Part shown: piece by piece, positions 6,796 to 13,378 of the stretch
How positions within the stretch are numbered: position 1 is the stretch's first letter
Layout: the number at the start of each line of letters is the position of its first letter
Assembly: GCA_023271485.1 (NCBI GenBank)
Contig: JALPXT010000029.1
Span: forward strand, 1 to 14,309
DNA length: 14,309 nt
Source: Dehalococcoidia bacterium
GTDB taxonomy: Bacteria; Chloroflexota; Dehalococcoidia; SZUA-161; SpSt-899
Reading direction: 5' to 3'
The notes under the pieces: model-generated
Told to the model about the DNA's origin: nothing
Databases searched by the model: none
What the model saw: the letters and a program-made list of their open reading frames with translations, nothing else
Made by a program: the position numbers and the translations under genes

Positions 6796-8304
6796 TCACT
6801 CCAGAGTGGATTGCTTAAGTAGCTTCTGGGTAACCTTGCGGAAATGGAAGCCAAATATAGCCATGCCGATAGCTTCCGGAAATGCCCGGTGGTACTTGAA
6901 TAGAGCTTTGGTCACCAGCTTCCAGTAATACCTTCTCGATCCCTCCACGATACCCAGATACCACACCGACTTAAGGAAACTCTTCAAGGAGGGGATGGCT
7001 AGGGCAAGGCTGATCCTTTGCCTCCTCTTTACGGGTCTGTATTCCTCGAGGAAGGTGATAATTCTCTCATAGTACTTCTCGGGGGAATAAATCGTTCGCA
7101 TTATCTTCCGGTATCCGTTCACGAGAGCTTCGGCATCCATCTTGGGAACGAAATTAAGTGAGCCATCGGTGTTATCGCCCGAACTGGTCTTCAGCAGGCG
7201 TCCTTCATCCTTGAGGCGATTATATAATCTCGTTTTGGGAAGGGCGGTGAGTATCCCGACCATGGCGGTGACGACACCCATTCTTTGAATGAAGTTGATC
7301 TGGCTTTCGAAGATGGATGGCGGATCGTTATCAAACCCCACGATGAACCCGCCGAGAACCTGCATGCCGAAGTTCTGGATTTTCTTTACGGCGGCGACCA
7401 TGTTGCCGGTCTCATTCAGGAATTTATTGCACTCGGCGAGGCTGGCTTCGATAGGGGTTTCCAGTCCGATGAAGACCTTGTTGAACCCCGCCTCAATCAT
7501 CAGCCGCATCAGTTCCTCGTCGTCGGCAAGATTCAGAGATGCTTCAGTAAACAGTGTGAAGGGATACTTCTTTTCCTCCATCCATGTAATTATCCCCCGG
7601 AGCATCTGCTTTACCCTGATCTTATTGCCTATGAAGTTATCATCCACGATGAAAACAGAGCCTCGCCAACCGCGTTCATACAGGGCATCGAACTCCCGCA
7701 GCAGTTGACTCGTTTCCTTGGTCCTGGGCACGCGGCCGTTCATTATGATAATGTCGCAGAATTCACAGTCGTAGGGACAACCTCGCGAGTACTGGACGGA
7801 GAGGGTAGCGTAATGCTTGAAATCTATGAGATCCCACATCGGGACCGGCGTCTTAGTAAGATCGGGGCGTTTATCTGTAACATAAATGTGTTTAGTGCAG
7901 CCGTTCTTGAGATCTTCCAGGAATACGGGGAGAGTCTCCTCCGCCTCACCCAACACAAAGTGATCTATACCTTCAAACTCTTCATATCCGGTGGTGAAAA
8001 GTGGGCCGCCGGCAACGATCTTGACGTCAAACTTCCGGCAGCGCTCAACAACCTCCTTCACCGAGTTCTTCTGCACTATCATGGCGCTAATGAAAACGGA
8101 ATCGGCCCATTCGAGATCCCTGTCCTTGAGGGCGGAGACATTCATGTCAACGAGTTTCTTCTCCCATTCCTCCGGGAGCATACTGGCGATAGTCAGCAAC
8201 CCTAATGGGGGATAGGCTGCTTTCTTGGAGACAAATTTCATAACATGCTTGAAACTCCAGAAAGTGTCGGCCGGGTACTGTGGATATACCAGAAGTATCT
8301 TCAT
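6796..8304 (-). CDS. B12-binding domain radical SAM protein, DUF4070 type
   Basis: The 502-residue protein has three parts: a cobalamin-binding-like Rossmann domain (about 1-135, starting MKILLVYPQYP, with VAGGPLFTT and LGEAEETLP), a radical SAM core (about 165-375) and a DUF4070-like C-terminus. The [4Fe-4S] cluster motif CxxxCxxC is C176, C180 and C183 (GCPYDCEFCD). Typical family strings are VDDNFIGN, IGLETP, GFIVGFDND and LPKTRLYNRL. The N-terminal domain lacks a clear DxHxxG motif, as is common in class B radical SAM methylases. The architecture is that of hopanoid methylases such as HpnP, but many unrelated methylases share it, so I give no substrate. GGAGG lies shortly before the ATG, and the gene has its own promoter with an embedded dyad. 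The C-terminal 80 residues are rich in basic and aromatic residues and may touch the membrane. Confidence 0.9.
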   Translation of the reverse strand: MKILLVYPQYPADTFWSFKHVMKFVSKKAAYPPLGLLTIASMLPEEWEKKLVDMNVSALKDRDLEWADSVFISAMIVQKNSVKEVVERCRKFDVKIVAGGPLFTTGYEEFEGIDHFVLGEAEETLPVFLEDLKNGCTKHIYVTDKRPDLTKTPVPMWDLIDFKHYATLSVQYSRGCPYDCEFCDIIIMNGRVPRTKETSQLLREFDALYERGWRGSVFIVDDNFIGNKIRVKQMLRGIITWMEEKKYPFTLFTEASLNLADDEELMRLMIEAGFNKVFIGLETPIEASLAECNKFLNETGNMVAAVKKIQNFGMQVLGGFIVGFDNDPPSIFESQINFIQRMGVVTAMVGILTALPKTRLYNRLKDEGRLLKTSSGDNTDGSLNFVPKMDAEALVNGYRKIMRTIYSPEKYYERIITFLEEYRPVKRRQRISLALAIPSLKSFLKSVWYLGIVEGSRRYYWKLVTKALFKYHRAFPEAIGMAIFGFHFRKVTQKLLKQSTLE

Positions 8305-8345
8305 TGCACCTCCATTGCCGGCTGTTAGAATCAGGTTCTCTCTAT

Positions 8346-8374
8346 ATTCTAATCGGAACTGTTCCGGAAATCAA
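8346..8374 (-). promoter_or_regulatory. Sigma-70 promoter of the radical SAM gene with perfect operator-like dyad in the spacer
   Basis: On the minus strand TTGATT (8369-8374) and TAGAAT (8346-8351) are separated by exactly 17 bp. The spacer holds the perfect dyad CGGAAC-T-GTTCCG (8354-8366), whose centre at 8360 is also the centre of the spacer. The expected transcript starts near 8339, about 35 nt before the ATG. The arrangement fits a repressor or activator that binds between the -35 and -10. The regulator is not identifiable here. Confidence 0.6.
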
Positions 8375-8388
8375 GGGCCAAACTCGAG

Positions 8389-8463
8389 TGGTGAGCCGGG
8401 TGGGATTCGAACCCACGACACCCGGATTAAAAGTCCGGTGCTCTTCCGCTGAGCTACCGGCCC
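8389..8463 (-). tRNA. tRNA-Lys (anticodon UUU), CCA encoded
   Basis: The full cloverleaf can be folded by eye. The acceptor stem GGGCCGG pairs with CCGGCTC (one G-U pair), the D arm is GCTC/GAGC, the anticodon stem CCGGA/TCCGG holds the loop CTTTTAA with anticodon TTT, and the T arm is GTGGG-TTCGAAT-CCCAC. The discriminator is A and CCA is encoded (8389-8391). The body is 72 nt plus CCA. Position 37 is A, as needed for t6A. The gene starts 10 nt after the lepB stop codon on the same strand, so it is probably processed from a lepB transcript. Confidence 0.97.
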
Positions 8464-8473
8464 GCCATTCAAA

Positions 8474-9064
8474 CTATAGCGCACCTGTCCGGCTAACGTC
8501 AACTCGAAGCGAATACGGCAGACCCAACGCTCCGGCATCCAATTGTTCCTTACCCGCTGCCTCCGATTCCCATTGGTGGTTCGGGACCAAGCCCCATTCA
8601 CTTATCGGCCAGTAGATTAGCCATGCCCTGCCGACTATATCCCTTCGGGGAACGATGTCCCAACTGGTTGCGGCGCGATTGTCACCCACAATGAAGAAAC
8701 TGTCACTGGGGACCTTTCTGGGAGATACCGAGACCGAATGTCCTCGAACATAAGGCTCTTTGAGTTTCTCCCCGTTTACGTGGAGCACTCCATTTCGCAA
8801 CTCTATCAATTCATTCGGCAGGCCGACTATCCGATGGATGATACCATGATTAAGCCTGTCCGTTTGGAATACTACTATGTCTCCTCTCTGAGGATCAGCA
8901 AACCAGTAAGCCGCTTTGCTCACGATGATGAACTGACCATCGTGCAGGTTAGGCTCCATGCTGAAGCCGTGGACCTCGAAATTACACACCACCGCGCGAA
9001 TAGCTACGAAGAATAGCAATGCCAGAAGGATTGTTGTAAGAATCTCGCGAATCGCCGCCTTCAT
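8474..9064 (-). CDS. lepB: Signal peptidase I with His in place of the usual catalytic Lys
   Basis: This membrane protease cleaves signal peptides from exported proteins. Residues 7-26 form one N-terminal transmembrane segment. The nucleophile is S35 in GFSMEPNL. Further family boxes are RGDIVVF (60-66), HRIVGLP (77-83) and GDNRAATSWD (127-136), the last in the usual bacterial (P-type) form. Bacterial enzymes normally have Lys in the box KRVIGLPGD. Here the aligned residue is H77, as in the ER/SipW type. The last 30 residues resemble nothing I know. GGAG lies about 8 nt before the ATG. A strong promoter is upstream and tRNA-Lys follows by 10 nt. It is well supported as a signal peptidase; the consequence of H77 is inference. 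Confidence 0.93.
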   Translation of the reverse strand: MKAAIREILTTILLALLFFVAIRAVVCNFEVHGFSMEPNLHDGQFIIVSKAAYWFADPQRGDIVVFQTDRLNHGIIHRIVGLPNELIELRNGVLHVNGEKLKEPYVRGHSVSVSPRKVPSDSFFIVGDNRAATSWDIVPRRDIVGRAWLIYWPISEWGLVPNHQWESEAAGKEQLDAGALGLPYSLRVDVSRTGAL

Positions 9065-9132
9065 ATGTTACTCCGTGGTGGGCTATTGCCCGCTTAACAA
9101 GTGCAAAATATGTTAAAATAAGAACTGAATCT

Positions 9133-9161
9133 AGTATAGAGAAAAGCCGCCCGATAGTCAA
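9133..9161 (-). promoter_or_regulatory. Near-consensus sigma-70 promoter of lepB and tRNA-Lys
   Basis: The minus strand has TTGACT (9156-9161), a 17-bp spacer and TATACT (9133-9138), each 5 of 6 matches to consensus. Transcription would start near 9126, leaving a leader of about 60 nt before lepB. It is the best-matching promoter in the window, consistent with strong expression of a tRNA. A weaker plus-strand candidate for the sigma factor gene (TTAAAA 9113-9118, 16 bp, TATAGA 9135-9140) overlaps it, so the two directions may compete. Confidence 0.65.
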
Positions 9162-9195
9162 TTGGCTGCCTCTCAAACGGGGCTTTTGCAGGAAG

Positions 9196-9780
9196 ATGCC
9201 TACTTACGAAGAGGAACTGATCCAGCAAAGCAAGGATGGCGACCTGGACTCGTTCAACCAACTGGTGGAAAGGTATCAGGGGCAGGTGTATAATCTCGCT
9301 ATGCGTATGCTGGGAAATCGCCAGGATGCGGAGGATGCTACCCAGGAAATTTTCATCCTTTCATGGAAAGCCATTGGCAGTTTCAGGGGAGGCACCTTCA
9401 GGACCTGGATCTTTCGTGTGGCAGCCCGCTTTTGTACCGACGAGGTCCGAAGGAGACGGGGACGGCAGGTGGACTCCCTGGACGCCATGTTCCCCGAGCA
9501 TAATCCGCTTCCGAGTTCTGCTGAGTCGCCCGAGGACCATCTCCTGCGAGAGGACTTGAGTCAGTTGATCAGTCAACATTTGCTCTGCTTGGCCGAGGAA
9601 CAGCGCCTGGTGGTCACCCTGGCCGACCTTCAGGGGTTCACCTATGAGGAGATTGCGCAGATCACAAATAGCTCTATTGGCACGGTCAAGTCGAGACTAA
9701 ATCGCGGAAGAGCCAACCTTCGCGACTTGTTGCTCAAAAATCGGGAACTTTTGCCCCCCGAATTTCGTCTGTATAAGTAG
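9196..9780 (+). CDS. ECF (extracytoplasmic function) RNA polymerase sigma factor
   Basis: This 194-residue protein contains only sigma regions 2 and 4, as ECF factors do. Region 2 spans about 10-90, with the typical GDLDSFNQLVERY, LGNRQDAEDATQEIFI (core-binding) and FRTWIFRVAARFCTDEVRR (-10 recognition). Region 4 spans about 125-180, with the helix-turn-helix GFTYEEIAQITNSSIGTVKSRLNRGR. The linker includes a Pro/Ser/Glu-rich piece. AGGAAG directly abuts the ATG, an unusually short spacing, but no better start exists in the frame. An anti-sigma factor gene begins 14 nt after the stop, so the pair is a normal sensing unit. No clear ECF-type autoregulatory promoter stands out upstream. Confidence 0.95.
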   Translation: MPTYEEELIQQSKDGDLDSFNQLVERYQGQVYNLAMRMLGNRQDAEDATQEIFILSWKAIGSFRGGTFRTWIFRVAARFCTDEVRRRRGRQVDSLDAMFPEHNPLPSSAESPEDHLLREDLSQLISQHLLCLAEEQRLVVTLADLQGFTYEEIAQITNSSIGTVKSRLNRGRANLRDLLLKNRELLPPEFRLYK

Positions 9781-9794
9781 GAGGGACAATTAAG

Positions 9795-10511
9795 ATGTTC
9801 GGTCGCCGGCGCAAGAGAGAATGCCACAGGATCCGGGAGATGTTCTCCCCTTATCTGGATGATTGCCTAACGTCTCTGGAACGAGATGCGGTGCAATTTC
9901 ATATCGAGATATGTGAGGATTGCGAGTGGGAGCTTCGCTCGTTGGGGGCCACGGTTCAATTGCTTAGCCGCATGCCTGCTGCATCTGCACCACGTTCCTT
10001 CACCCTGGCGGAGGCACCATCGAGACGGGATTGGGTTCCTTTCGCCCTCCCAGGCATGAAACGGCTGCGCCTGGCGACGACCCTGGCTGTCGTTCTTCTG
10101 GCGATCCTGTTAGCGGGCGATTTTAGCGGGCTGTTCCATGGCGATGTCATCGTTGAACCACCACCGGAGGTAGCTGATGTTGCAGCCCCTGTGGATACGG
10201 CACCGGAGCATCAGGAGGGAGACATACCTGTGCAGCAGGCAGAGGATCCCCCCGGTGAGATTGCCGATTGGCCGCCGGAAGCAACGGAACCGGTGGATGG
10301 GCGTGTAACGCAGAGGGTTGAACCGGGGCAGGAGTGGGACCTGCCGGCTGAGCATCCCGAACTGCCCGAGGCTGTTGCCCCCCTCAGAAAACCCTATCCA
10401 TGGCTGCGACCACTTCAGATAGCATCCGCTGCCCTGCTGGTCATACTTGGGGGTGCCCACCTCCTGGTCTGGCAGAGAAAACGGGGCTTAACCTTGCACA
10501 AAGCAAGCTAG
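9795..10511 (+). CDS. Membrane anti-sigma factor with zf-HC2 domain and two transmembrane segments
   Basis: This is the presumed antagonist of the sigma factor encoded just upstream. The N-terminal 50 residues form a zf-HC2 (ZAS) domain with H36, C40 and C43 in the pattern Hx3Cx2C, plus C10 and H11 as further possible zinc ligands. Two hydrophobic stretches are visible, at about 91-108 and 206-226. Between them lies a Pro/Glu/Asp-rich stretch of about 95 residues, probably outside the cell. The C-terminus is short and basic (QRKRG). Most ZAS anti-sigma factors have one transmembrane segment; the second here puts both ends in the cytoplasm, with the sensing loop held between them. GGAGG lies about 10 nt before the ATG. 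The zinc site and topology are read from sequence; the signal is unknown. Confidence 0.88.
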   Translation: MFGRRRKRECHRIREMFSPYLDDCLTSLERDAVQFHIEICEDCEWELRSLGATVQLLSRMPAASAPRSFTLAEAPSRRDWVPFALPGMKRLRLATTLAVVLLAILLAGDFSGLFHGDVIVEPPPEVADVAAPVDTAPEHQEGDIPVQQAEDPPGEIADWPPEATEPVDGRVTQRVEPGQEWDLPAEHPELPEAVAPLRKPYPWLRPLQIASAALLVILGGAHLLVWQRKRGLTLHKAS

Positions 10512-10564
10512 ATCCCTATAATCACCGAGGACTATTTGAGTAAGCGCTCATCCCACGATATAGT
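10494..10564 (+). promoter_or_regulatory. Two tandem candidate sigma-70 promoters ahead of the repeats and the ABC operon
   Basis: The first is TTGCAC (10494-10499), 17 bp, TATAAT (10517-10522); its -35 lies in the anti-sigma gene end. The second is TTGAGT (10536-10541), 17 bp, TATAGT (10559-10564). Either could give a transcript that crosses the palindromic repeats and reaches the ABC genes with a leader of about 260-300 nt. Confidence 0.4.
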
Positions 10565-10587
10565 ATTTCACGGGATCATTGTATCAG

Positions 10588-10612
10588 GATCGTCAGGGGG
10601 ATTCTCCCCCTG
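10588..10612 (+). repeat. Palindromic repeat core, copy 1
   Basis: The core CAGGGGGATTCTCCCCCTG (10594-10612) is a 7-bp stem with a 5-nt loop. The 25 bases 10588-10612 match 14285-14309 at 24 positions (G to A at the fifth). Read in one frame this copy encodes DRQGDSPPETP followed by TGA at 10621-10623. It is the first hairpin of the tandem unit that follows. Confidence 0.85.
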
Positions 10613-10742
10613 AAACCCCCTGAAAAGCGGTCATCCTTAGGATTTTCAAAGGGGCTTCGCCCCTTCATCAGGGAATTCTTTCCCTGAAATCCCCTAGTAA
10701 GCGGTCATGCCCGGGATTCGAAAAGGAGCTTCGCCCCCCTAT
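10593..10742 (+). repeat. Two tandem imperfect ~75-bp REP-like units
   Basis: Unit A is 10593-10667 and unit B is 10668-10742. Each has the same order: a TCAGGG...CCCTGAAA hairpin, a C-rich piece (ACCCCCT or TCCCCT), the shared AAGCGGTCAT, then a second hairpin with a GCTTCGCCCC core. In unit A the second hairpin is AAGGGGC-TTC-GCCCCTT (10649-10665). Unit B is more degenerate. The layout is that of a dispersed bacterial palindromic repeat. No T-tract follows either hairpin. Confidence 0.85.
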
Positions 10743-10775
10743 GAGGCATAGGAATTTCAAGGATTCCTATGCCTC
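10743..10775 (+). repeat. 12-bp perfect inverted repeat upstream of the ABC ATPase gene
   Basis: GAGGCATAGGAA (10743-10754) and TTCCTATGCCTC (10764-10775) are exact reverse complements around a 9-nt loop. It directly abuts the tandem repeat units and ends 56 bp before the ATPase start. It lacks a T-tract. It could be an operator, an RNA hairpin in the leader, or the edge of the repeat element. Confidence 0.8.
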
Positions 10776-10831
10776 TAACAATCGCTAGTCGACAGTCAGC
10801 AGAAATCACTATGAGCAAGAGAGGAGTTCCT

Positions 10832-11749
10832 ATGAACGACTCTGTTATTCAAGTCAGGGACTTCCGGAAAATCTATGGTGATGTCGTAGCTGTGGACGGC
10901 ATCAGCTTTGACGTGCAGCGTGGCGAAATCTTTGGTCTTCTAGGGCCCAACGGCGCGGGTAAGACCAGCACGCTGGAAAGTCTGGAAGGCTTGCGCACCC
11001 CCGATGGCGGATCTTTGCAGGTAATGGGCGTCGACCCTGCCCACCAGTCGCGTAAGCTGCGCAACCTGATCGGTGTGCAATTACAAACCTCAGCCCTCCC
11101 GGACAGCATCACCGTTGAAGAGGCGATGAAGTTCTTCTGCGCCTACCACGGCGTAGCCCCGCGTTACGACTTGATAGACCGTTTGGGCCTGACAGAGAAA
11201 AGGGGTGCCCAGCATCACCAACTGTCTGCCGGCCAACAGCGACGGTTGGTGCTCGCCCTGGCGATTGCCCACAATCCCCCGGTGCTCTTTCTGGATGAGC
11301 CTACCGCCGGCCTCGACGTTGCTTCGCGTGTCGAATTGCACAACCTGATGCGGGAACTGCAAGCCGGCGGCACCACCATCATGCTGGCCACGCACGACAT
11401 GGCCGAAGCAGCGGAAATGGCGGACCGGGTGGCGATTTTGCTGCGTGGCAAGTTCGCCGCAACCGGCACCCCGCTGGACATAACCGCGACCGGCGCAGGC
11501 CTGACCAAGATCTCCGTCCGCACACAAGGCTCCAGCTTGTCCGATTCTGACATCACTTTCCCGGCTGTAAGACGGCATGTGTCCAAAGACGAGTACAGCA
11601 TCTACTTCAGCACGGATATCGGTCCCACGGTCTCAGCCATTATTGACCACATCAAATCCCAGGGTGATACCCTGATCGATTTGCGCGTAGAACGACCCTC
11701 CCTGGAAGACCGTTTTCTGGAAATTACAACCACAGGAGGTATCCGATGA
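10832..11749 (+). CDS. ABC-2 type exporter, ATP-binding subunit
   Basis: This 305-residue ATPase powers export through the permease encoded next. Motifs in order are Walker A GPNGAGKT (38-45), a Q-loop at GVQLQT, the signature LSAGQQRR (131-138, LSGGQ variant), Walker B LFLDEP (152-157) and the H-loop LATHD with H188. The C-terminal third is the accessory domain common to DrrA/CcmA-like drug and lipid exporters. The frame is open from ATG 10769, inside the inverted repeat. I prefer ATG 10832 because GAGGAG lies 5 nt before it and the alignment to the family begins there (IQVRDFRKIYG). ATG 10811 is also possible. The stop overlaps the permease start as ATGA. The substrate is not readable. Confidence 0.95.
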   Translation: MNDSVIQVRDFRKIYGDVVAVDGISFDVQRGEIFGLLGPNGAGKTSTLESLEGLRTPDGGSLQVMGVDPAHQSRKLRNLIGVQLQTSALPDSITVEEAMKFFCAYHGVAPRYDLIDRLGLTEKRGAQHHQLSAGQQRRLVLALAIAHNPPVLFLDEPTAGLDVASRVELHNLMRELQAGGTTIMLATHDMAEAAEMADRVAILLRGKFAATGTPLDITATGAGLTKISVRTQGSSLSDSDITFPAVRRHVSKDEYSIYFSTDIGPTVSAIIDHIKSQGDTLIDLRVERPSLEDRFLEITTTGGIR

Positions 11750-12558
11750 GCGCTTTTATGAATCACTTCTCATTTGAGTTCCGCACCGGGATCCGTAACA
11801 AAGAATTGCTCTTGATGAACTACCTGTTCCCATTAGGTTTTTACGTTATGGCGGGGATGTTCATGACCGAGCTCAATCCTGCTTTTCGCGAGACCGTGAT
11901 CCCCTCGATGATCCTTTTTGCAATCATGGTGAGCATGTTGCTGGGCTTGCCTCAGCCATTGGTAACGGCGCGCGAAGTAGGCATCTTTCGCAGCTATAAG
12001 ATCAACGGTGTCCCGGCGATATCGATCCTGACTATTCCCGCGCTGACGACCATGCTGCATACGCTGATTGTAGCTGTGGTAATCACTGCCACAGCGCCCT
12101 TGATCTTCGACGCACCTCTACCCGTCAACTGGCCCGGTTTTATCGTGGTCTTCTTGCTCACAGCCTTTGCTTTTATCGGTATCAGCCTGCTGATCAGCGT
12201 GATTTCGTCCAGTTCGCGGGCAACCGTGCTGTGGTCGCAACTGGTATTCTTGCCATCGATGCTGATAGGCGGACTGATGATAACTCCGGACATGTTGCCC
12301 GATGCGCTCGCCAGAATCGGAATGCTCTTGCCAAGCACCTATTCCATGAATGCCTTTCAAAGGTTGGCCCAGAATTGGAATATCGGTTTTGATCCGTACT
12401 GGTCGCTCGCCGTCCTGCTGGCAGGCGGGATGCTGGCGTTTGGACTGGCGATCTATCTCTTCTGCTGGGACAGTCACAACAGGACGCGACGTGGGCATCC
12501 CCTGCTGGCGTTACTGGCTTTGCTGCCTTACGCCCTCGGAGCCCTCTTTCTATCGTGA
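11746..12558 (+). CDS. ABC-2 type exporter, permease subunit
   Basis: This 270-residue membrane protein is the partner of the ATPase just upstream. Hydrophobic segments lie at about 24-42, 50-69, 97-121, 128-153, 160-178, 218-241 and 251-270, so six or seven membrane passes. The first cytoplasmic loop has the REVGIFRSYKINGVP string typical of ABC-2 permeases, and PSTYSMNAFQRL near residue 195 is also family-like. Start and upstream stop overlap (ATGA), and AGGAGG lies 7 nt upstream. ABC-2 pairs of this sort export drugs, lipids or polysaccharides; the neighbours do not tell which. Confidence 0.93.
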   Translation: MSAFMNHFSFEFRTGIRNKELLLMNYLFPLGFYVMAGMFMTELNPAFRETVIPSMILFAIMVSMLLGLPQPLVTAREVGIFRSYKINGVPAISILTIPALTTMLHTLIVAVVITATAPLIFDAPLPVNWPGFIVVFLLTAFAFIGISLLISVISSSSRATVLWSQLVFLPSMLIGGLMITPDMLPDALARIGMLLPSTYSMNAFQRLAQNWNIGFDPYWSLAVLLAGGMLAFGLAIYLFCWDSHNRTRRGHPLLALLALLPYALGALFLS

Positions 12559-12908
12559 CCAACAGACCTGAATGGGTAACTTCGCTTATAGCGTGTGTGT
12601 GGTTCGGGTTTTCGCCAGCACCCAAATTGCCTTCGGTAACTTCTTTCATCCGCAAGACGTTACAGAGAAGGGTGCGAGCAAAACCAGCCGTCAGGACGTC
12701 CTAATAATAGAGGGAGATTATCCCCGGTGAAATAAGGAATCAAGTGGGAATCAAAAAGCAGAGGTAGTGAAATCTATATTCTAAATATGAGATAATAGGC
12801 GTATAAATCATCACGGATGCCTGACTGCCTGCAAGAGAGGATGGGGGAAGAAGGCGATGGGAATCGGTAGTGCGATAATGCGGTGACATTTCCGTAGAGC
12901 ATGAGACA

Positions 12909-12932
12909 GGCGGCTGGCTTCGTCCAGCCGCC
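12909..12932 (+). repeat. Strong 9-bp hairpin in the intergenic region
   Basis: GGCGGCTGG (12909-12917) pairs perfectly with CCAGCCGCC (12924-12932) around the loop CTTCGT. The bases after it (CTTGCGTATT) are not a T-tract, so a classical terminator is unlikely. The helix may be part of a larger RNA fold. Confidence 0.75.
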
Positions 12933-13045
12933 CTTGCGTATTAGGCAGGAATCCCTTTGAGTTTCTCCCTCATATCCCTCTAAGGTTTTTTCCCTTGGTT
13001 ATTCTGAGCGCTTGCGGGTGAGCGGAATCTTCTATGGCAACGTCT

Positions 13046-13180
13046 TATATTATAGAGGCCAATGTTTATGCTCTCTTACCCCGGAGAGAATGTTTGGAAA
13101 TAAAGGAAAGTTCGGATATTCCTCCTTAAGGACGCTTGGGGCTAACTTTTTGGCGTTTGATTCGTTATATATTATAGAGG
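13046..13180 (+). repeat. Direct repeat TATATTATAGAGG, two copies 122 bp apart
   Basis: Exact 13-bp copies lie at 13046-13058 and 13168-13180. Each contains TATAGA, a possible -10 box. The second has TTGGCG (13150-13155) at 17 bp spacing, so it may be a promoter reading toward the DUF4349 gene about 200 bp away. The first has no matching -35. Confidence 0.4.
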
Positions 13181-13378
13181 GGTAATCCATGGTGGTTGCC
13201 AATAAGAAAGGTGAGGACAAGTGATGATAAGCTAAATGTAGTCAGTTGAGTTCTGGGTTCGTGTACACTCGAAAAAGTGGGCAAAATTAAACAGCCCGTC
13301 CGGATCGAAGGAGACGATGGAGATGCGAGAAGGGAATTGGATAAGCAGGGATTCTAAAAAATATCAGGAGGCTGCCTC

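Larger units (their letters stand above)
10512..10831 (+). other. 320-bp non-coding stretch between the anti-sigma gene and the ABC operon
   Basis: It holds the candidate promoters, two tandem palindromic repeat units (10593-10742), a 12-bp inverted repeat (10743-10775) and the ribosome binding site of the ABC ATPase gene. I see no gene in it. Confidence 0.8.
12559..13378. other. 820-bp stretch with no convincing gene
   Basis: No frame gives a protein with family-like features. The longest plausible small frame I saw is 12572-12730 (52 codons) without a ribosome binding site. The stretch holds one strong hairpin (12909-12932), complementary segments CTGCCT and AGGCAG that enclose it, and a repeated TATATTATAGAGG motif. 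It could hold an untranslated RNA, regulatory DNA or decayed sequence. No transposase fragment is recognisable. Confidence 0.6.

Noticed and set aside
7285..8205. A 306-codon plus-strand open frame opposite the radical SAM gene
   Set aside because: It is antisense to an unmistakable radical SAM protein, with no ribosome site or recognisable domain.
10593..10742. Tandem repeats as a CRISPR array
   Set aside because: There are only two units, they are internally palindromic and diverged, there are no unique spacers of constant length, and no cas genes are near.
10769..10831. Upstream ATG 10769 as start of the ABC ATPase
   Set aside because: This start lies inside the inverted repeat, has no good ribosome site and adds 21 residues not expected for the family. 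ATG 10832 has GAGGAG at the right distance.
10512..10831. Insertion sequence or MITE with terminal inverted repeats
   Set aside because: I found no matching terminal repeats with a target-site duplication and no transposase piece.
12572..12730. A 52-codon plus-strand frame after the permease gene
   Set aside because: It has no ribosome binding site, no recognisable motif and no coupling to the permease. I cannot exclude a small protein but cannot support it.
12909..12932. Hairpin as a rho-independent terminator for the ABC operon
   Set aside because: No T-tract follows the stem and it is about 350 bp after the permease stop.
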